The translations under genes and the position numbers were made by a program. The notes below the pieces were generated by a model that saw only the letters and a program-made list of their open reading frames with translations, did not search any database and was not told the origin of the DNA. Shown one piece after another: positions 27,487 through 36,278 of a DNA stretch of 64,000 nucleotides. Position 1 is the stretch's first letter. Each line of letters begins with the position of its first letter. The stretch spans positions 2,330,033 to 2,394,032 of the forward strand of contig NZ_CAMPOV010000001.1 in the NCBI RefSeq assembly GCF_946892675.1, written 5' to 3'. Source of the stretch: Arthrobacter sp. Marseille-P9274. GTDB taxonomy: Bacteria; Actinomycetota; Actinomycetes; Actinomycetales; Micrococcaceae.

Positions 27487-28422
27487 ATGCATCTGCTACT
27501 CGTGCTTGGCATCGTGCTGGTATTGGCAGGGATCGTCATTGGGTTCACCGCCCTGCAGCCGCACGCAGCCGCATTGCCGCGTGACCGCCGTCGTCCGTTT
27601 GAGGAAGAATCCACTTCCCAGCTCTCTCGCTTCGCGGGTGCCGCGGTACGTCTGCTGGAAGAGCGGCTGAAGCGGCGGCCGACCCGGATCTATCGGCGCG
27701 AACTGCTGGAACTGGCCGGCCTCAGGCTAAGTCAGGCGGACTACATCATCCTGGTCATCGCTGGGACGCTCGTCGCCGGCGCTGTCGGGACCATGCTGCG
27801 CGGCTTTGGACTTGGCCTGCTGTTCGCACTGGTGTCGCCGTTTCTTGGGCACTTGGTGCTGGTGCTCCTCATCAGCCAGCGCCGCGCGAAGTTCGATTCG
27901 CAGATGGGCGACCTCCTGCAGTTGCTGAGCGGCGGTCTGCGGGCCGGCCACAGTATCCTGCGCGCCATCGATGCCGCCGCGGCGGAGGCCGATGCTCCGA
28001 CCTCCGAGGAGATGCGGCGCGTCATCACCGAGACAAGCCTGGGCAAGGACCTGCTGGAGTCTCTGATGGACACGGCGCAGCGGATGGAGAGCGAGGACTT
28101 CACGTGGATAGCCCAGGCGATCCAAATCAACCGCGAGGTCGGCGGCGACCTCGCCGAGGTGTTGGACCAAGTTGGTGGGACGATTCGGGAACGCGCCGAG
28201 ATTAAGGGCCAGATCAAGGCTCTCGCGGCTGAAGGGAAGTTCTCCGCCTACATCCTGATGGCGCTGCCGATCGGCATTGTGGTGATGCTGAGTGTCGTGA
28301 ACCCCGGCTACATCGGCGTCCTCTTTACCGAGCCGCTGGGCTGGGTCATGATCGGCGTCTCCATCGTCCTGATGATCATCGGCGGTCTGTGGCTGCGCAA
28401 GATCATCGACCTGAAGTTCTAA
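27487..28422 (+). CDS. tadB: TadB-like type II secretion F-family protein
   Basis: 311-residue inner-membrane platform protein for the Flp pilus. Transmembrane segments are near 3-20, 80-125 (two) and 250-305 (two); the cytoplasmic GspF domain has SGGLRAGHSILRAID, EMRRVITETSLGKDLLESL and INREVGGDLAEVLDQVGGTI, the family signature. Starts three bases after cpaF. Works with TadC. Confidence 0.92.
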   Translation: MHLLLVLGIVLVLAGIVIGFTALQPHAAALPRDRRRPFEEESTSQLSRFAGAAVRLLEERLKRRPTRIYRRELLELAGLRLSQADYIILVIAGTLVAGAVGTMLRGFGLGLLFALVSPFLGHLVLVLLISQRRAKFDSQMGDLLQLLSGGLRAGHSILRAIDAAAAEADAPTSEEMRRVITETSLGKDLLESLMDTAQRMESEDFTWIAQAIQINREVGGDLAEVLDQVGGTIRERAEIKGQIKALAAEGKFSAYILMALPIGIVVMLSVVNPGYIGVLFTEPLGWVMIGVSIVLMIIGGLWLRKIIDLKF

Positions 28423-28435
28423 GAGGGGCTGGCTT

Positions 28436-29320
28436 ATGAGTCCAACGGTCCTTCTGGGAACGCTGCTACTGGGCGGGTCCCTCGGCTATCTGGCCTGGCT
28501 GCTGCTGTCGAACGATAAGAAGGGCCGCCGAGCGGTCCAGCAGAACCTGCAAAGAGGGTTCGAATCCGGCGATGGCGGCAAACAGCGCGAACTGGGGATT
28601 TTCTACCGGCTGGGCTGGCGACTGACGCCTGCCGGGTACGTGCAGAAGCTCGACCGTCTGCTGGCCTTGGCAGGCCGGCCGGCGTCGATGCCGCTGGACA
28701 AATTGCTGGCGATCAAGCTGCCCATGGCACTCACAGCCGGGTTTGCCTGGGCGCTTCTCTTCTCCGTCCGACCGTCATCGACACTATTCTTAGCCGCATT
28801 ATTCTTCACTGTGATGACCTACTTCATGCCTGACCTCCTCCTCTATAGCAAGGGGCAGGAACGCCAGCAGAAACTTCAATTGGAACTGGCCAACACTTTG
28901 GACCAGATGCTTATCTCGGTGGAAGCGGGTCTGGGCTTCGAGGCGGCCATGGCACGGGCGGGGGCGAACGGCAAGGGTCCGCTGGCCGATGAATTGGTGC
29001 GCACGCTGCAGGACATGCAGGTGGGCCGGAGCCGCCGCGAGTCCTACCTCGCCCTGGCTGACCGCACGAACGTTCCCGAATTGCGTAGCTTCGTGAAGGC
29101 GATTGTGCAGGCCGACGCCTATGGCATTGCTCTGAGCGGCGTCCTGCGGACACAGGCGAAGGTCATGCGCGTGAAGCGGCGGCAGCGGGCCGAGGAGAAG
29201 GCGATGAAGCTGCCGGTGAAGGTGCTCTTCCCGTTGCTGTTCTTCATCTTCCCGGTGCTGTTCATTGCGATTCTGGGGCCGGCCGTCATCAACGCGATCA
29301 ACACCTTCAGCGGCCAGTAG
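28436..29320 (+). CDS. tadC: TadC-like type II secretion F-family protein
   Basis: 294-residue second platform protein. Membrane helices lie near 5-22, 95-130 (two) and 265-290. The GspF domain reads NTLDQMLISVEAGLGFEAAM and ADAYGIALSGVLRTQAKVMR followed by the RAEEKAMKLPVKVLFPLLFF membrane re-entry typical of TadC. AGAGGGG lies a few bases before the ATG. Forms the base of the machine with TadB and the CpaF ATPase. Confidence 0.92.
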   Translation: MSPTVLLGTLLLGGSLGYLAWLLLSNDKKGRRAVQQNLQRGFESGDGGKQRELGIFYRLGWRLTPAGYVQKLDRLLALAGRPASMPLDKLLAIKLPMALTAGFAWALLFSVRPSSTLFLAALFFTVMTYFMPDLLLYSKGQERQQKLQLELANTLDQMLISVEAGLGFEAAMARAGANGKGPLADELVRTLQDMQVGRSRRESYLALADRTNVPELRSFVKAIVQADAYGIALSGVLRTQAKVMRVKRRQRAEEKAMKLPVKVLFPLLFFIFPVLFIAILGPAVINAINTFSGQ

Positions 29321-29339
29321 ACCCACGTAGGCTCGGACC

Positions 29340-29966
29340 GTGGACGTGATTGTCGTGGGTGCTGCTGCCCTGCTCGGAGCGGGAGCTGGGTGGTTCGTCT
29401 TTCCGCTGGCGCAGCGGGAGGAGCGGACGGCGGTGCCGCGGAACTGGCGAGTGCCGATGGCGGTACTGACTGGATTCCTGTGCGGGCTGATGGCGTGGGT
29501 CTTTGGGGTCAGTGCGCTGTTGCCGGCGTTCTGTTATTTGGTGGTGATGGGCGTGCTGCTGGGCGCGATCGACGCTCGGCACCAGCTGCTGCCGAACCGG
29601 CTGGTGCTGCCGTTCCTGGTCGGAGCGCTGGTCCTGCTCGGGTTGGCCACAGTGGTGTCCGGCGCGTGGCTGCATCTGCTGGGCGGGTTGCTTGGCGGTG
29701 CCGTGCTGTTTGCCCTGTACCTGGCGATGGCGCTGATCAAGCCGGGCGGGATCGGCTTGGGCGATGTGAAGCTGGCGGCGGTGGTGGGGCTGTACGCGGG
29801 TTACTTGGGCCTGAACGCCTGGCTGTTGGTGCTGCTGGGGGCGTTCCTGCTGAATGCGGTGGCGATCCTGGTGCTGATGCTGGCGCGGGTACTCAACCGA
29901 AACTCGGACATTCCGTTCGGACCGGCGATGATTGCGGCCACTTTGCTGGCGCCGCTGGTGGCCTGA
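29340..29966 (+). CDS. Prepilin peptidase, A24 family (TadV-like)
   Basis: 208-residue polytopic membrane aspartic protease that should cleave the Flp and TadE leaders. The two catalytic aspartates are in GAIDARHQLLPN (Asp78) and GIGLGDVKLAA (Asp142, GxGD motif). The N-methylase domain of full-length PilD enzymes is absent, as in TadV/CpaA. GTG start at 29340, 19 bases after the tadC stop, with only a weak RBS. It completes the set of genes needed for a Flp pilus. It is convergent with truA. Confidence 0.92.
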   Translation: MDVIVVGAAALLGAGAGWFVFPLAQREERTAVPRNWRVPMAVLTGFLCGLMAWVFGVSALLPAFCYLVVMGVLLGAIDARHQLLPNRLVLPFLVGALVLLGLATVVSGAWLHLLGGLLGGAVLFALYLAMALIKPGGIGLGDVKLAAVVGLYAGYLGLNAWLLVLLGAFLLNAVAILVLMLARVLNRNSDIPFGPAMIAATLLAPLVA

Positions 29967-30032
29967 AATTTTTGTAAGTTTGCGGAAGTGGCTGGCAGCG
30001 GAAGCGGTAGCAAGCGCGAAGCCTGCGCGCGC

Positions 30033-30962
30033 CTACTCGGATTCTGTGGTCCGCATGGCGCGGGTCTGCTCGGCGCGTTCGAGCAGGGAGCTGGCTGGCG
30101 GGTAGGCGACTTCCTCGAGGACCAGGGGGTGCGGGGGCGCGAGCTTGGTCTTGGAGTCGCGGACCTTGGCGGCGAGTCGTTCGGCGAGCCAGGCCGGTTC
30201 CTGCTCCCCCGAGCCGACCATGATCGAGGCGCCGACCAAGGCCCTCACCATGTTGTGGCAGAAGGCGTCCGCCTGCACGGAGGCCGAGATGACGCCGTCG
30301 TCTCCGCGCCGGAATTCGAAGTGCTGGAGCTCGCGGATGGTGGTGGAAAACTCCCGCGGCTTGCAGAAGGACAGGTAGTCGTTGACGCCCAGGATCCGGC
30401 TCCCGGCATCGTTCAGGAGGTCGACATCCAGCGCGTGCTTGTGCCAGAGAGTGATGTTGCGCATGAGCGGGTCCCAGTTCGCGGGGCGGTCGGCAATCCG
30501 GTAGCTGTAGCGGCGCCAGAGCGCGGAGAAGCGGGCGTCGAATCCTTCGGGAGCCAGCCCGGCTGTGTGGACTTCGATGGCGCCGGCGAGGTCGCGGTAT
30601 GGGACCGGGGCGCCGACCCGGCCGCCGAGGACCTTCGCCAGCACGCCGCGGAGCCGGCGGACCAGGGAGGCTGCGGGGTCGATGTCGCGGACCCGTGCCA
30701 GCGCCTCCCACTCCCCCGGCTCCAGGTCGAAGTGCACCACCTGGCCGCGGGCGTGGACTCCCGCATCCGTGCGTCCGGCGACGGTCAGCCGGACCGGGCG
30801 CCGAATCAGGATGGCGAGGGCTTCCTCGACGGCCCCCTGCACGGTCAGCAGACCGGGCTGCACGGCCCACCCGCTGAACGCCCCGCCGTCGTACGCCAGA
30901 TCCATCCGGACACGCAGAAGCCCGCCGTCCGGATTGGGGACGGCGGGCTTCTGTGAGGTCAT
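30033..30962 (-). CDS. truA: tRNA pseudouridine synthase TruA
   Basis: 309-residue enzyme isomerising U38-U40 in tRNA anticodon arms. The catalytic loop is VAGRTDAGVHARGQVVHF with Asp66; RRYSYRI and FCHNMVRALVG are also typical. The ATG at 30962 has GGAGG only two bases upstream, too close for an ideal start; ATG at 30905 (MDLAYDGG) is an alternative that removes 19 poorly conserved residues. Those codons are mostly one perfect hairpin (30915-30953). Follows rplQ by 27 bp. Confidence 0.93.
   Translation of the reverse strand: MTSQKPAVPNPDGGLLRVRMDLAYDGGAFSGWAVQPGLLTVQGAVEEALAILIRRPVRLTVAGRTDAGVHARGQVVHFDLEPGEWEALARVRDIDPAASLVRRLRGVLAKVLGGRVGAPVPYRDLAGAIEVHTAGLAPEGFDARFSALWRRYSYRIADRPANWDPLMRNITLWHKHALDVDLLNDAGSRILGVNDYLSFCKPREFSTTIRELQHFEFRRGDDGVISASVQADAFCHNMVRALVGASIMVGSGEQEPAWLAERLAAKVRDSKTKLAPPHPLVLEEVAYPPASSLLERAEQTRAMRTTESE
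30915..30953 (-). terminator. Perfect 16-bp hairpin inside the 5' end of truA
   Basis: CAGAAGCCCGCCGTCC at 30915-30930 is exactly complementary to 30938-30953 with a 7-base loop. It lies 36 bp after the rplQ stop, the expected place for the operon terminator, yet inside truA codons 4-16. No T-run follows. It may act as a partial terminator or block ribosome access to truA. Confidence 0.6.
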
Positions 30963-30989
30963 ACCCTCCAGTTTAGAGGGAAGGAGAAG

Positions 30990-31541
30990 CTACTTCTTCT
31001 CCTCGGCCTCCGGGGCTTCCTCGGCGGATTCGGCCGACGGAGCGGACTCTGCCGATTCGGCAGACTCAGCGGACTCGGCGGATTCCGGCGACTCGGTCTC
31101 GGCGGCTTCCTCAGCAACCGGAGCCGGAGCGGCGGTCTCGGCAGCCTTCTCGGCTTCCTTGACTACAGCCTGCTTCGGGGACAGCGGCTCGAGCACCAGT
31201 TCGATGACGGCCATGGGGGCGTTGTCGCCCTTACGGTTGCCGATCTTGGTGATGCGGGTGTAGCCGCCTTCGCGGTTCTCCACTGCCGGGGCGATGCCGG
31301 TGAACAGCTCGTGGACGATGCCCTTGTCGCTGATCGTGGCGAGCACGCGGCGGCGGGCAGCCAGGTCTCCGCGCTTGGCGAAGGTGATCAGGCGCTCGGC
31401 GTAGGGGCGCAGGCGCTTGGCCTTGGTGACGGTGGTGGTGATCCGCTTGTGCTCGAAGAGCGCTGCTGCCAGGTTGGCGAGCATCAGGCGTTCGTGAGCC
31501 GGACCGCCTCCGAGGCGCGGACCCTTAGGGGGGGTAGGCAT
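30990..31541 (-). CDS. rplQ: 50S ribosomal protein L17
   Basis: 183 residues. The L17 core (about 1-120) has [20 protein letters not shown] and [20 protein letters not shown]. It is extended by some 60 acidic residues dominated by Ser-Ala-Glu repeats ([11 protein letters not shown]) ending in EEKK, a low-complexity tail common in this group. ATG preceded by GAGGAGATAAAGAA. Follows rpoA as in the alpha operon. Confidence 0.97.
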   Translation of the reverse strand: MPTPPKGPRLGGGPAHERLMLANLAAALFEHKRITTTVTKAKRLRPYAERLITFAKRGDLAARRRVLATISDKGIVHELFTGIAPAVENREGGYTRITKIGNRKGDNAPMAVIELVLEPLSPKQAVVKEAEKAAETAAPAPVAEEAAETESPESAESAESAESAESAPSAESAEEAPEAEEKK

Positions 31542-31606
31542 TTCTTTATCTCCTCAAATGGTGCCGTTGGGCGCTACCTAGCACCACGACGGCGAATTCC
31601 TGCGTT

Positions 31607-32617
31607 TTAGAGTTCGTCCTCGCCGAAGGCTTCTTCGTCCTCTTCGATGGCGGCAGCGCGGGCGGCCAGGTCGAATCCTGGAGGGGAATCCTTCAGGGAC
31701 AGACCCAGTTCGACAAGCTTTGCCTTGACCTCGTCGATGGACTTGGCACCGAAGTTCCGGATGTCCATCAGGTCGGCCTCGGAGCGGGCAACGAGCTCAC
31801 CCACGGTGTGGATGCCCTCACGCTTGAGGCAGTTATAGGAACGCACGGTCAGCTCGAGGTCCTCGATGGGCAGAGCCATGTCGGCAGCCAGGGCGGCGTC
31901 CGTCGGGCTCGGGCCGATCTCGATACCTTCAGCCTGCGTGTTCAGCTCGCGGGCCAGGCCGAACAGCTCGACCAGGGTGGTTCCGGCAGAGGCGACGGCG
32001 TCGCGCGGTGCGATGGAATCCTTGGTTTCGACGTCGACGATCAGACGGTCGAAGTCGGTGCGCTGCTCAACACGGGTCGCCTCAACCTTGAAGGTGACCT
32101 TCATGACCGGCGAGTAGATGGAGTCGACCGGGATGCGGCCAATCTCCGAGTCGCCGGCCTTGTTCTGGGCCGCGGAAACATAACCGCGGCCGCGCTCGAT
32201 GGTCAGCTCGAGCTCGAACTTGCCCTTTTCGTTCAGGGTGGCGATGTGCAGGTCCGGGTTGTGGAATTCCACGCCGGCCGGCGGGGCAATGTCCGCAGCG
32301 GTGACGACGCCGGGGCCCTGCTTGCGCAGGTAGGCCACGACGGGCTCGTCATGCTCGGAGGAAACTGCCAGGTTCTTGATGTTCAGGATGATCTCGGTGA
32401 CATCTTCCTTGACACCCGGAACGGTGGTGAACTCGTGCAGGACCCCGTCGATCCGGATGCTGGTAACGGCGGCACCGGGGATCGAGGACAGCAGGGTACG
32501 GCGGAGCGAGTTCCCAAGGGTGTAGCCGAAGCCCGGCTCCAGCGGCTCGATGACGAACCGGGAGCGGCTGTCCGCTACTACTTCTTCGGTAAGAGTTGGG
32601 CGCTGTGCAATGAGCAC
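31607..32617 (-). CDS. rpoA: DNA-directed RNA polymerase subunit alpha
   Basis: 336 residues. The N-terminal domain (about 1-230) carries [21 protein letters not shown] for dimerisation and contacts with beta subunits. The C-terminal domain (about 255-320) has [18 protein letters not shown] and [12 protein letters not shown] for UP-element and activator binding. Acidic tail [15 protein letters not shown] start with AAGGAA upstream. rpsD, which precedes rpoA in many bacteria, is absent here. Confidence 0.98.
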   Translation of the reverse strand: MLIAQRPTLTEEVVADSRSRFVIEPLEPGFGYTLGNSLRRTLLSSIPGAAVTSIRIDGVLHEFTTVPGVKEDVTEIILNIKNLAVSSEHDEPVVAYLRKQGPGVVTAADIAPPAGVEFHNPDLHIATLNEKGKFELELTIERGRGYVSAAQNKAGDSEIGRIPVDSIYSPVMKVTFKVEATRVEQRTDFDRLIVDVETKDSIAPRDAVASAGTTLVELFGLARELNTQAEGIEIGPSPTDAALAADMALPIEDLELTVRSYNCLKREGIHTVGELVARSEADLMDIRNFGAKSIDEVKAKLVELGLSLKDSPPGFDLAARAAAIEEDEEAFGEDEL

Positions 32618-32699
32618 TTAGATTTCCTTTCAGCGAGCGTCCGCTATATGACGCAACACGAATTGGTGGAAAAGGGCGGCTAGTCAGCCGGAAGTGGCC

Positions 32700-32751
32700 C
32701 CTTCGGCCGCTGCCCGGATCCCCGCGAGGGAACCCGGCCAGCGGCCGAGGG
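32700..32751 (-). terminator. Strong hairpin between rpsK and rpoA
   Basis: CCTTCGGCCGCTG at 32700-32712 pairs with 32739-32751 (one G-T pair), enclosing further GC-rich complementarity. It fills the gap where rpsD usually sits. No T-run, so it may be an attenuator or mRNA processing signal. Confidence 0.5.
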
Positions 32752-32768
32752 AACGACGAAACGGCTAA

Positions 32769-33170
32769 TTAGACGCGGCGGCGCTTCGGGGGACGGCATC
32801 CGTTGTGGGCGCTGGGGGTGACGTCCTGGATGGAGCCGACCTCAAGGCCAGCGGCCTGCAGCGAACGGATGGCGGTTTCGCGTCCGGAGCCCGGGCCCTT
32901 CACGAAGACGTCGACCTTCTTCAGGCCGTGCTCCTGGGCACGCTTTGCAGCGGACTCAGCAGCCATCTGCGCGGCGAACGGGGTGGACTTGCGGGAGCCC
33001 TTGAAGCCAACCTCGCCGGCCGAAGCCCAGGAGATGACGGCACCGGTCGGGTCCGTGATGGACACGATGGTGTTGTTGAAGGTGCTCTTGATGTGCGCCT
33101 GTCCAAGCGCAATATTCTTCTTATCCTTGCGACGCGGCTTACGCACCGCTCCACGAGTCTTGGGGGGCAT
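32769..33170 (-). CDS. rpsK: 30S ribosomal protein S11
   Basis: 133 residues of the platform protein S11. The basic N-terminus, [38 protein letters not shown], and the C-terminal [18 protein letters not shown] are all intact. AGGAG lies 7-8 bases before the ATG. Located between rpsM and rpoA. Confidence 0.98.
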   Translation of the reverse strand: MPPKTRGAVRKPRRKDKKNIALGQAHIKSTFNNTIVSITDPTGAVISWASAGEVGFKGSRKSTPFAAQMAAESAAKRAQEHGLKKVDVFVKGPGSGRETAIRSLQAAGLEVGSIQDVTPSAHNGCRPPKRRRV

Positions 33171-33215
33171 GTATTTCTCCTACAAAGGTTGTTTGGTAGC
33201 TAGAGGGCCAGCTGT

Positions 33216-33590
33216 TTAGCGGGTCTTCTTCTTGCCGGCGACGGTGCGCTTCGGGCCCTTGCGGGTGCGAGCGTTGGTCTTGGTGCGCTGTCCGCGGACG
33301 GGCAGGCCACGGCGGTGGCGGATACCTTCGTAGCTGCCGATCTCGACCTTGCGGCGGATGTCGGCGGCGACCTCGCGGCGGAGGTCACCTTCTACCTTGT
33401 AGTTGCCCTCGATGTAGTCACGCAGCTGCACGAGCTCCGCGTCGGTGAGGTCCTTTACGCGGGTGTCCGGGTTGATCCCGGTCTCCGCGATGGTCTGCTC
33501 TGCACGGGTCTTACCCACGCCGTAGATGTAAGTCAGGGCGATGATTACCCGCTTTTCGCGGGGAATATCTACGCCAGCGAGACGAGCCAT
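33216..33590 (-). CDS. rpsM: 30S ribosomal protein S13
   Basis: 124 residues. [31 protein letters not shown], and the C-terminal [20 protein letters not shown] tail that contacts tRNA are present. GGAGAA upstream of the ATG. Preceded by a structured leader after rpmJ. Confidence 0.98.
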   Translation of the reverse strand: MARLAGVDIPREKRVIIALTYIYGVGKTRAEQTIAETGINPDTRVKDLTDAELVQLRDYIEGNYKVEGDLRREVAADIRRKVEIGSYEGIRHRRGLPVRGQRTKTNARTRKGPKRTVAGKKKTR

Positions 33591-33626
33591 ATTGGCGGTT
33601 CTCCTTGTTGTATCCGGAGGTCTGAA

Positions 33627-33695
33627 GCAGCACCTTCCTGTGTCCAGGTCCCCGGCCTCCGTACCGGGGGTGTGCAGGTTTCCCTGCGGTGCTGC
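33627..33695 (-). ncRNA. Structured leader between rpmJ and rpsM
   Basis: GCAGCACC (33627-33634) pairs with GGTGCTGC (33688-33695), enclosing CCCCGG/CCGGGG (33650-33655, 33664-33669) and further short complementary segments. This predicts a branched RNA element about 70 nt long upstream of rpsM. It could be an r-protein binding leader or an attenuator. Not matched to a known class. Confidence 0.4.
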
Positions 33696-33742
33696 CTTAT
33701 TGAGTTACTACGCGCGGGAGCGCCCCTGCCGAAGCAGGGAGC

Positions 33743-33856
33743 TTAGCCCTGGCGCTGCTTGTGGCGCGGGTTCTCGCAGATCACGATGACGTTACCCTTG
33801 CGACGAATCACCTGGCACTTGTCACAAATCCGCTTGACGCTCGGCTGGACCTTCAT
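33743..33856 (-). CDS. rpmJ: 50S ribosomal protein L36
   Basis: 37 residues: [20 protein letters not shown] then [17 protein letters not shown]. The zinc ligands Cys11, Cys14, Cys27 and His32 are present, so this is the zinc-binding C+ paralogue. ATG at 33856. Lies between infA and rpsM as is usual. Confidence 0.97.
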   Translation of the reverse strand: MKVQPSVKRICDKCQVIRRKGNVIVICENPRHKQRQG

Positions 33857-33931
33857 GGTTTTCCTTTGCGTTATTTGCAGTTGTTGCTTGCGTAACTACC
33901 TCGCCCCGCAGTTGCCCGCGGGAGTTGGCCT

Positions 33932-34153
33932 TTACTTGTAGCGGTAGACGATACGGCCCCGCGAGAGGTCGTACGGGCTGAGTTCCACTACGACCCGGTC
34001 CTCGGGGAGGATCCGGATGTAGTGCTGACGCATCTTTCCTGAGATGTGAGCAAGCACAACGTGTCCGTTAGTCAGCTCAACGCGGAACATCGCGTTGGGC
34101 AGAGCTTCCTGCACAGTGCCTTCAATCTCAATGACACCGTCTTTCTTAGCCAT
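33932..34153 (-). CDS. infA: Translation initiation factor IF-1
   Basis: 73-residue S1-like OB-fold protein blocking the ribosomal A site during initiation. [37 protein letters not shown] and [16 protein letters not shown] cover the whole family. GGAGGAT lies just upstream of the ATG. About 160 bp separate it from the S58 peptidase gene; a short CCGCCG/CGGCGG hairpin at 34234-34249 and TTGAAA lie there, so infA may have its own promoter. Confidence 0.98.
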   Translation of the reverse strand: MAKKDGVIEIEGTVQEALPNAMFRVELTNGHVVLAHISGKMRQHYIRILPEDRVVVELSPYDLSRGRIVYRYK

Positions 34154-34315
34154 ATCCTCCGCTAACGTCAGTAACCACCACAGTGTGGGGCTGGAATTTT
34201 TGGGTTTGTTCGCCTCGAGGCTTTCAACGAAAGCCGCCGTTTCCGGCGGTTCCGGGCCCGGAACTGGGCATGAAAACAGAGACAACCAACAGACAACTGT
34301 ACCCCAGAGGGTCGT

Positions 34316-35329
34316 TTAAGTTAAATCCGGATGCTTTGCAAGTACGACGGCGGGTGTTTCCACCGCTTCGGCACTCGCCACGGCGTCCGCTATTGCCAGG
34401 CGGACCGCCTCGGCCGCGAGGATCTGCAGGTCCATCCGCGGATCGCCGTCCGTGCCGGCGGCCAGCTCGCGCCGGCAGGTGGCCAGCGCGAAGATGACGT
34501 CGCCGTCGGCCAGCGTGTGCGAGGGGCTCAGCGCACGGGCCAGACCCGCGTGGGCGGCCGACGCCGTCCGCTTGGCCTGCGCCGGATCCAGCACCGCGTT
34601 GGTTGCCACCACGCACAGCGTCGTGTTCAGCGGACCGCGCTGCCCCGTAACGTGGCCGGCTCCCGGTGGCGTCCTGTCCGGGACTCCGGCCACCGTTCCG
34701 GTTCCGCCCGGGCCCGCCTGGGCCTCAAGAGCGACGGGGCGTGACAGCCCGGTCGGGGCGCCGGCGGCGTTGACCACCGCGAGGGCGCCCACCACAATGT
34801 CCGCGTTGTCCTCCCCCATCCGCAGCGAGGCCGTCCCCACTCCCCCTTTGTAGCGGCGCTGATCCACGGCCGCGCCGGTCCCCGCGCCGACGTTGCCCCG
34901 CCGCACCGCGGCAAACTCCCGCGAGTCACCCGCGGCCGCTGCGGCGTCGTACCCCATTTGCTCCGTGGGCCGCGCCGCGACGTCCCCGCCCCGACCCAGG
35001 TCGTAGATCGCCGCCGCCGGGACGATCGGCACCACGGCCTCGCGGGTGCGGAACCCCCGGCCCTGCTCCTCGCACCAGCGCTGGGCCCCGTGCGCCGCGA
35101 TCAGACCGAACGCGCTGCCGCCGGTCAGCACCACCGCGTCGACCTCCGGCACGAGCGTCGTCGGGTCCAAAGCGTCGGTCTCGTGCGTCGCCGGCCCTCC
35201 CCCGCGCACGTCCACGGAGCCGACGGTCCCCGGCGGCGGCAGCACCACCGTCACGCCCGTCAGCCAGCCGTCGCCGATCCGCTCGACCTGGCCCACTCGG
35301 ATCCCCGGCACGTCCGTTATGGAAGACAT
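34316..35329 (-). CDS. P1/DmpA-type peptidase (family S58)
   Basis: 337-residue self-processing N-terminal nucleophile hydrolase. VLTGGSAFGL, GVGTASLRMGEDNADIVVGA and RGPLNTTLCVVATNA match the S58/DmpA family; cleavage is expected before a Thr in the NTT motif, which then acts as nucleophile, as in the mycobacterial homologue. Family members are aminopeptidases or amidases with often unknown substrates. The gene lies between map and infA, 41 bp after map, an unusual guest in a ribosomal operon; with methionine aminopeptidase as neighbour a peptide-turnover role is possible. Confidence 0.85.
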   Translation of the reverse strand: MSSITDVPGIRVGQVERIGDGWLTGVTVVLPPPGTVGSVDVRGGGPATHETDALDPTTLVPEVDAVVLTGGSAFGLIAAHGAQRWCEEQGRGFRTREAVVPIVPAAAIYDLGRGGDVAARPTEQMGYDAAAAAGDSREFAAVRRGNVGAGTGAAVDQRRYKGGVGTASLRMGEDNADIVVGALAVVNAAGAPTGLSRPVALEAQAGPGGTGTVAGVPDRTPPGAGHVTGQRGPLNTTLCVVATNAVLDPAQAKRTASAAHAGLARALSPSHTLADGDVIFALATCRRELAAGTDGDPRMDLQILAAEAVRLAIADAVASAEAVETPAVVLAKHPDLT

Positions 35330-35370
35330 GGCCTCATCCTGCCACGCGTAGACGCCTGCCGGCGCCGGGC

Positions 35371-36198
35371 TCAGTCGAGGGCGACGGGGGTGACGCCGAG
35401 CGGCGCGAGCTTGGCGACGCCGCCGTCCTCCGCGGTGAGCACCCAGATGCCGCGCTCGTGCACGGCGACGGTGTGCTCCCACTGGCAGGAGCGGGAGCCG
35501 TCGGTGGTGACGACGGTCCAGTCGTCGTCGAGGGTCTTCGTCTCGATGTCGCCGCGGACCAGCATGGGTTCGATGGCGAGGCACAGCCCGGGGCGGATCT
35601 TCGGGCCGCGGTGCTTGGTGCGATAGTTGAGCACGTCCGGGGCCTGGTGCATGGCGGTGCCGATACCGTGGCCGACGTAGTCCTCGAGGATGCCCAGCGG
35701 CTTGCCGGGGACGCTGCTGACGTAGTCATCGATGGCGTTGCCGATGTCGCCGACGCGGGAGCCGTTGGCCAGGGCCGCGATGCCGCGCCACATGGCTTCC
35801 TCGGTGACGTCGGAGAGGCGCTGGTCCTCCGGGTCCGCCGTGCCTACGATCACGCCGCGGGCCGAGTCGCCGTGCCAGCCGTCGACGCTGCAGCCGCCGT
35901 CGATGGAGAGGATGTCGCCGTCCTGCAGGACCTTGCCGCCCGGAATCCCGTGGACCACCTCCTCGTTCACGGAGACGCAGACCGTCGCGGGGAAGCCGTG
36001 GTAGCCCTTGAAGTTGCTCTTGGCTCCTTCGGCGTCGAGCACAGCTTCGAAGGCGGCGTCGATGTCCGCGGTGGTGGCGCCGACGACGGCGGCTGCCTGG
36101 GCGGCGTCGAGGGCGCGGCTGACCACGAGGCCGGCTTTGCGCATCCGGCGGATCTGCTCGGTGGTCTTGTATTCGATGCTGGGCTGGCCGAATGCCAT
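35371..36198 (-). CDS. map: Methionine aminopeptidase, type I
   Basis: 275-residue metalloprotease removing initiator Met from nascent proteins. The five metal ligands are in DGDILSIDGG, WHGDSARG, VGHGIGTAMH, LAIEPM and CQWEHTV; EEVVHGIPGG carries the substrate His. AAGGAA upstream of the ATG at 36198. It follows adk in the secY-adk-map order. Confidence 0.97.
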   Translation of the reverse strand: MAFGQPSIEYKTTEQIRRMRKAGLVVSRALDAAQAAAVVGATTADIDAAFEAVLDAEGAKSNFKGYHGFPATVCVSVNEEVVHGIPGGKVLQDGDILSIDGGCSVDGWHGDSARGVIVGTADPEDQRLSDVTEEAMWRGIAALANGSRVGDIGNAIDDYVSSVPGKPLGILEDYVGHGIGTAMHQAPDVLNYRTKHRGPKIRPGLCLAIEPMLVRGDIETKTLDDDWTVVTTDGSRSCQWEHTVAVHERGIWVLTAEDGGVAKLAPLGVTPVALD

Positions 36199-36278
36199 GT
36201 GCGGGGTTCCTTCTGTTCCTGCTAAGGCCGCAGGCCCTGTCCGGAAGAACAGGGCCTGCGGTTAAGGTTCATGCCTGG

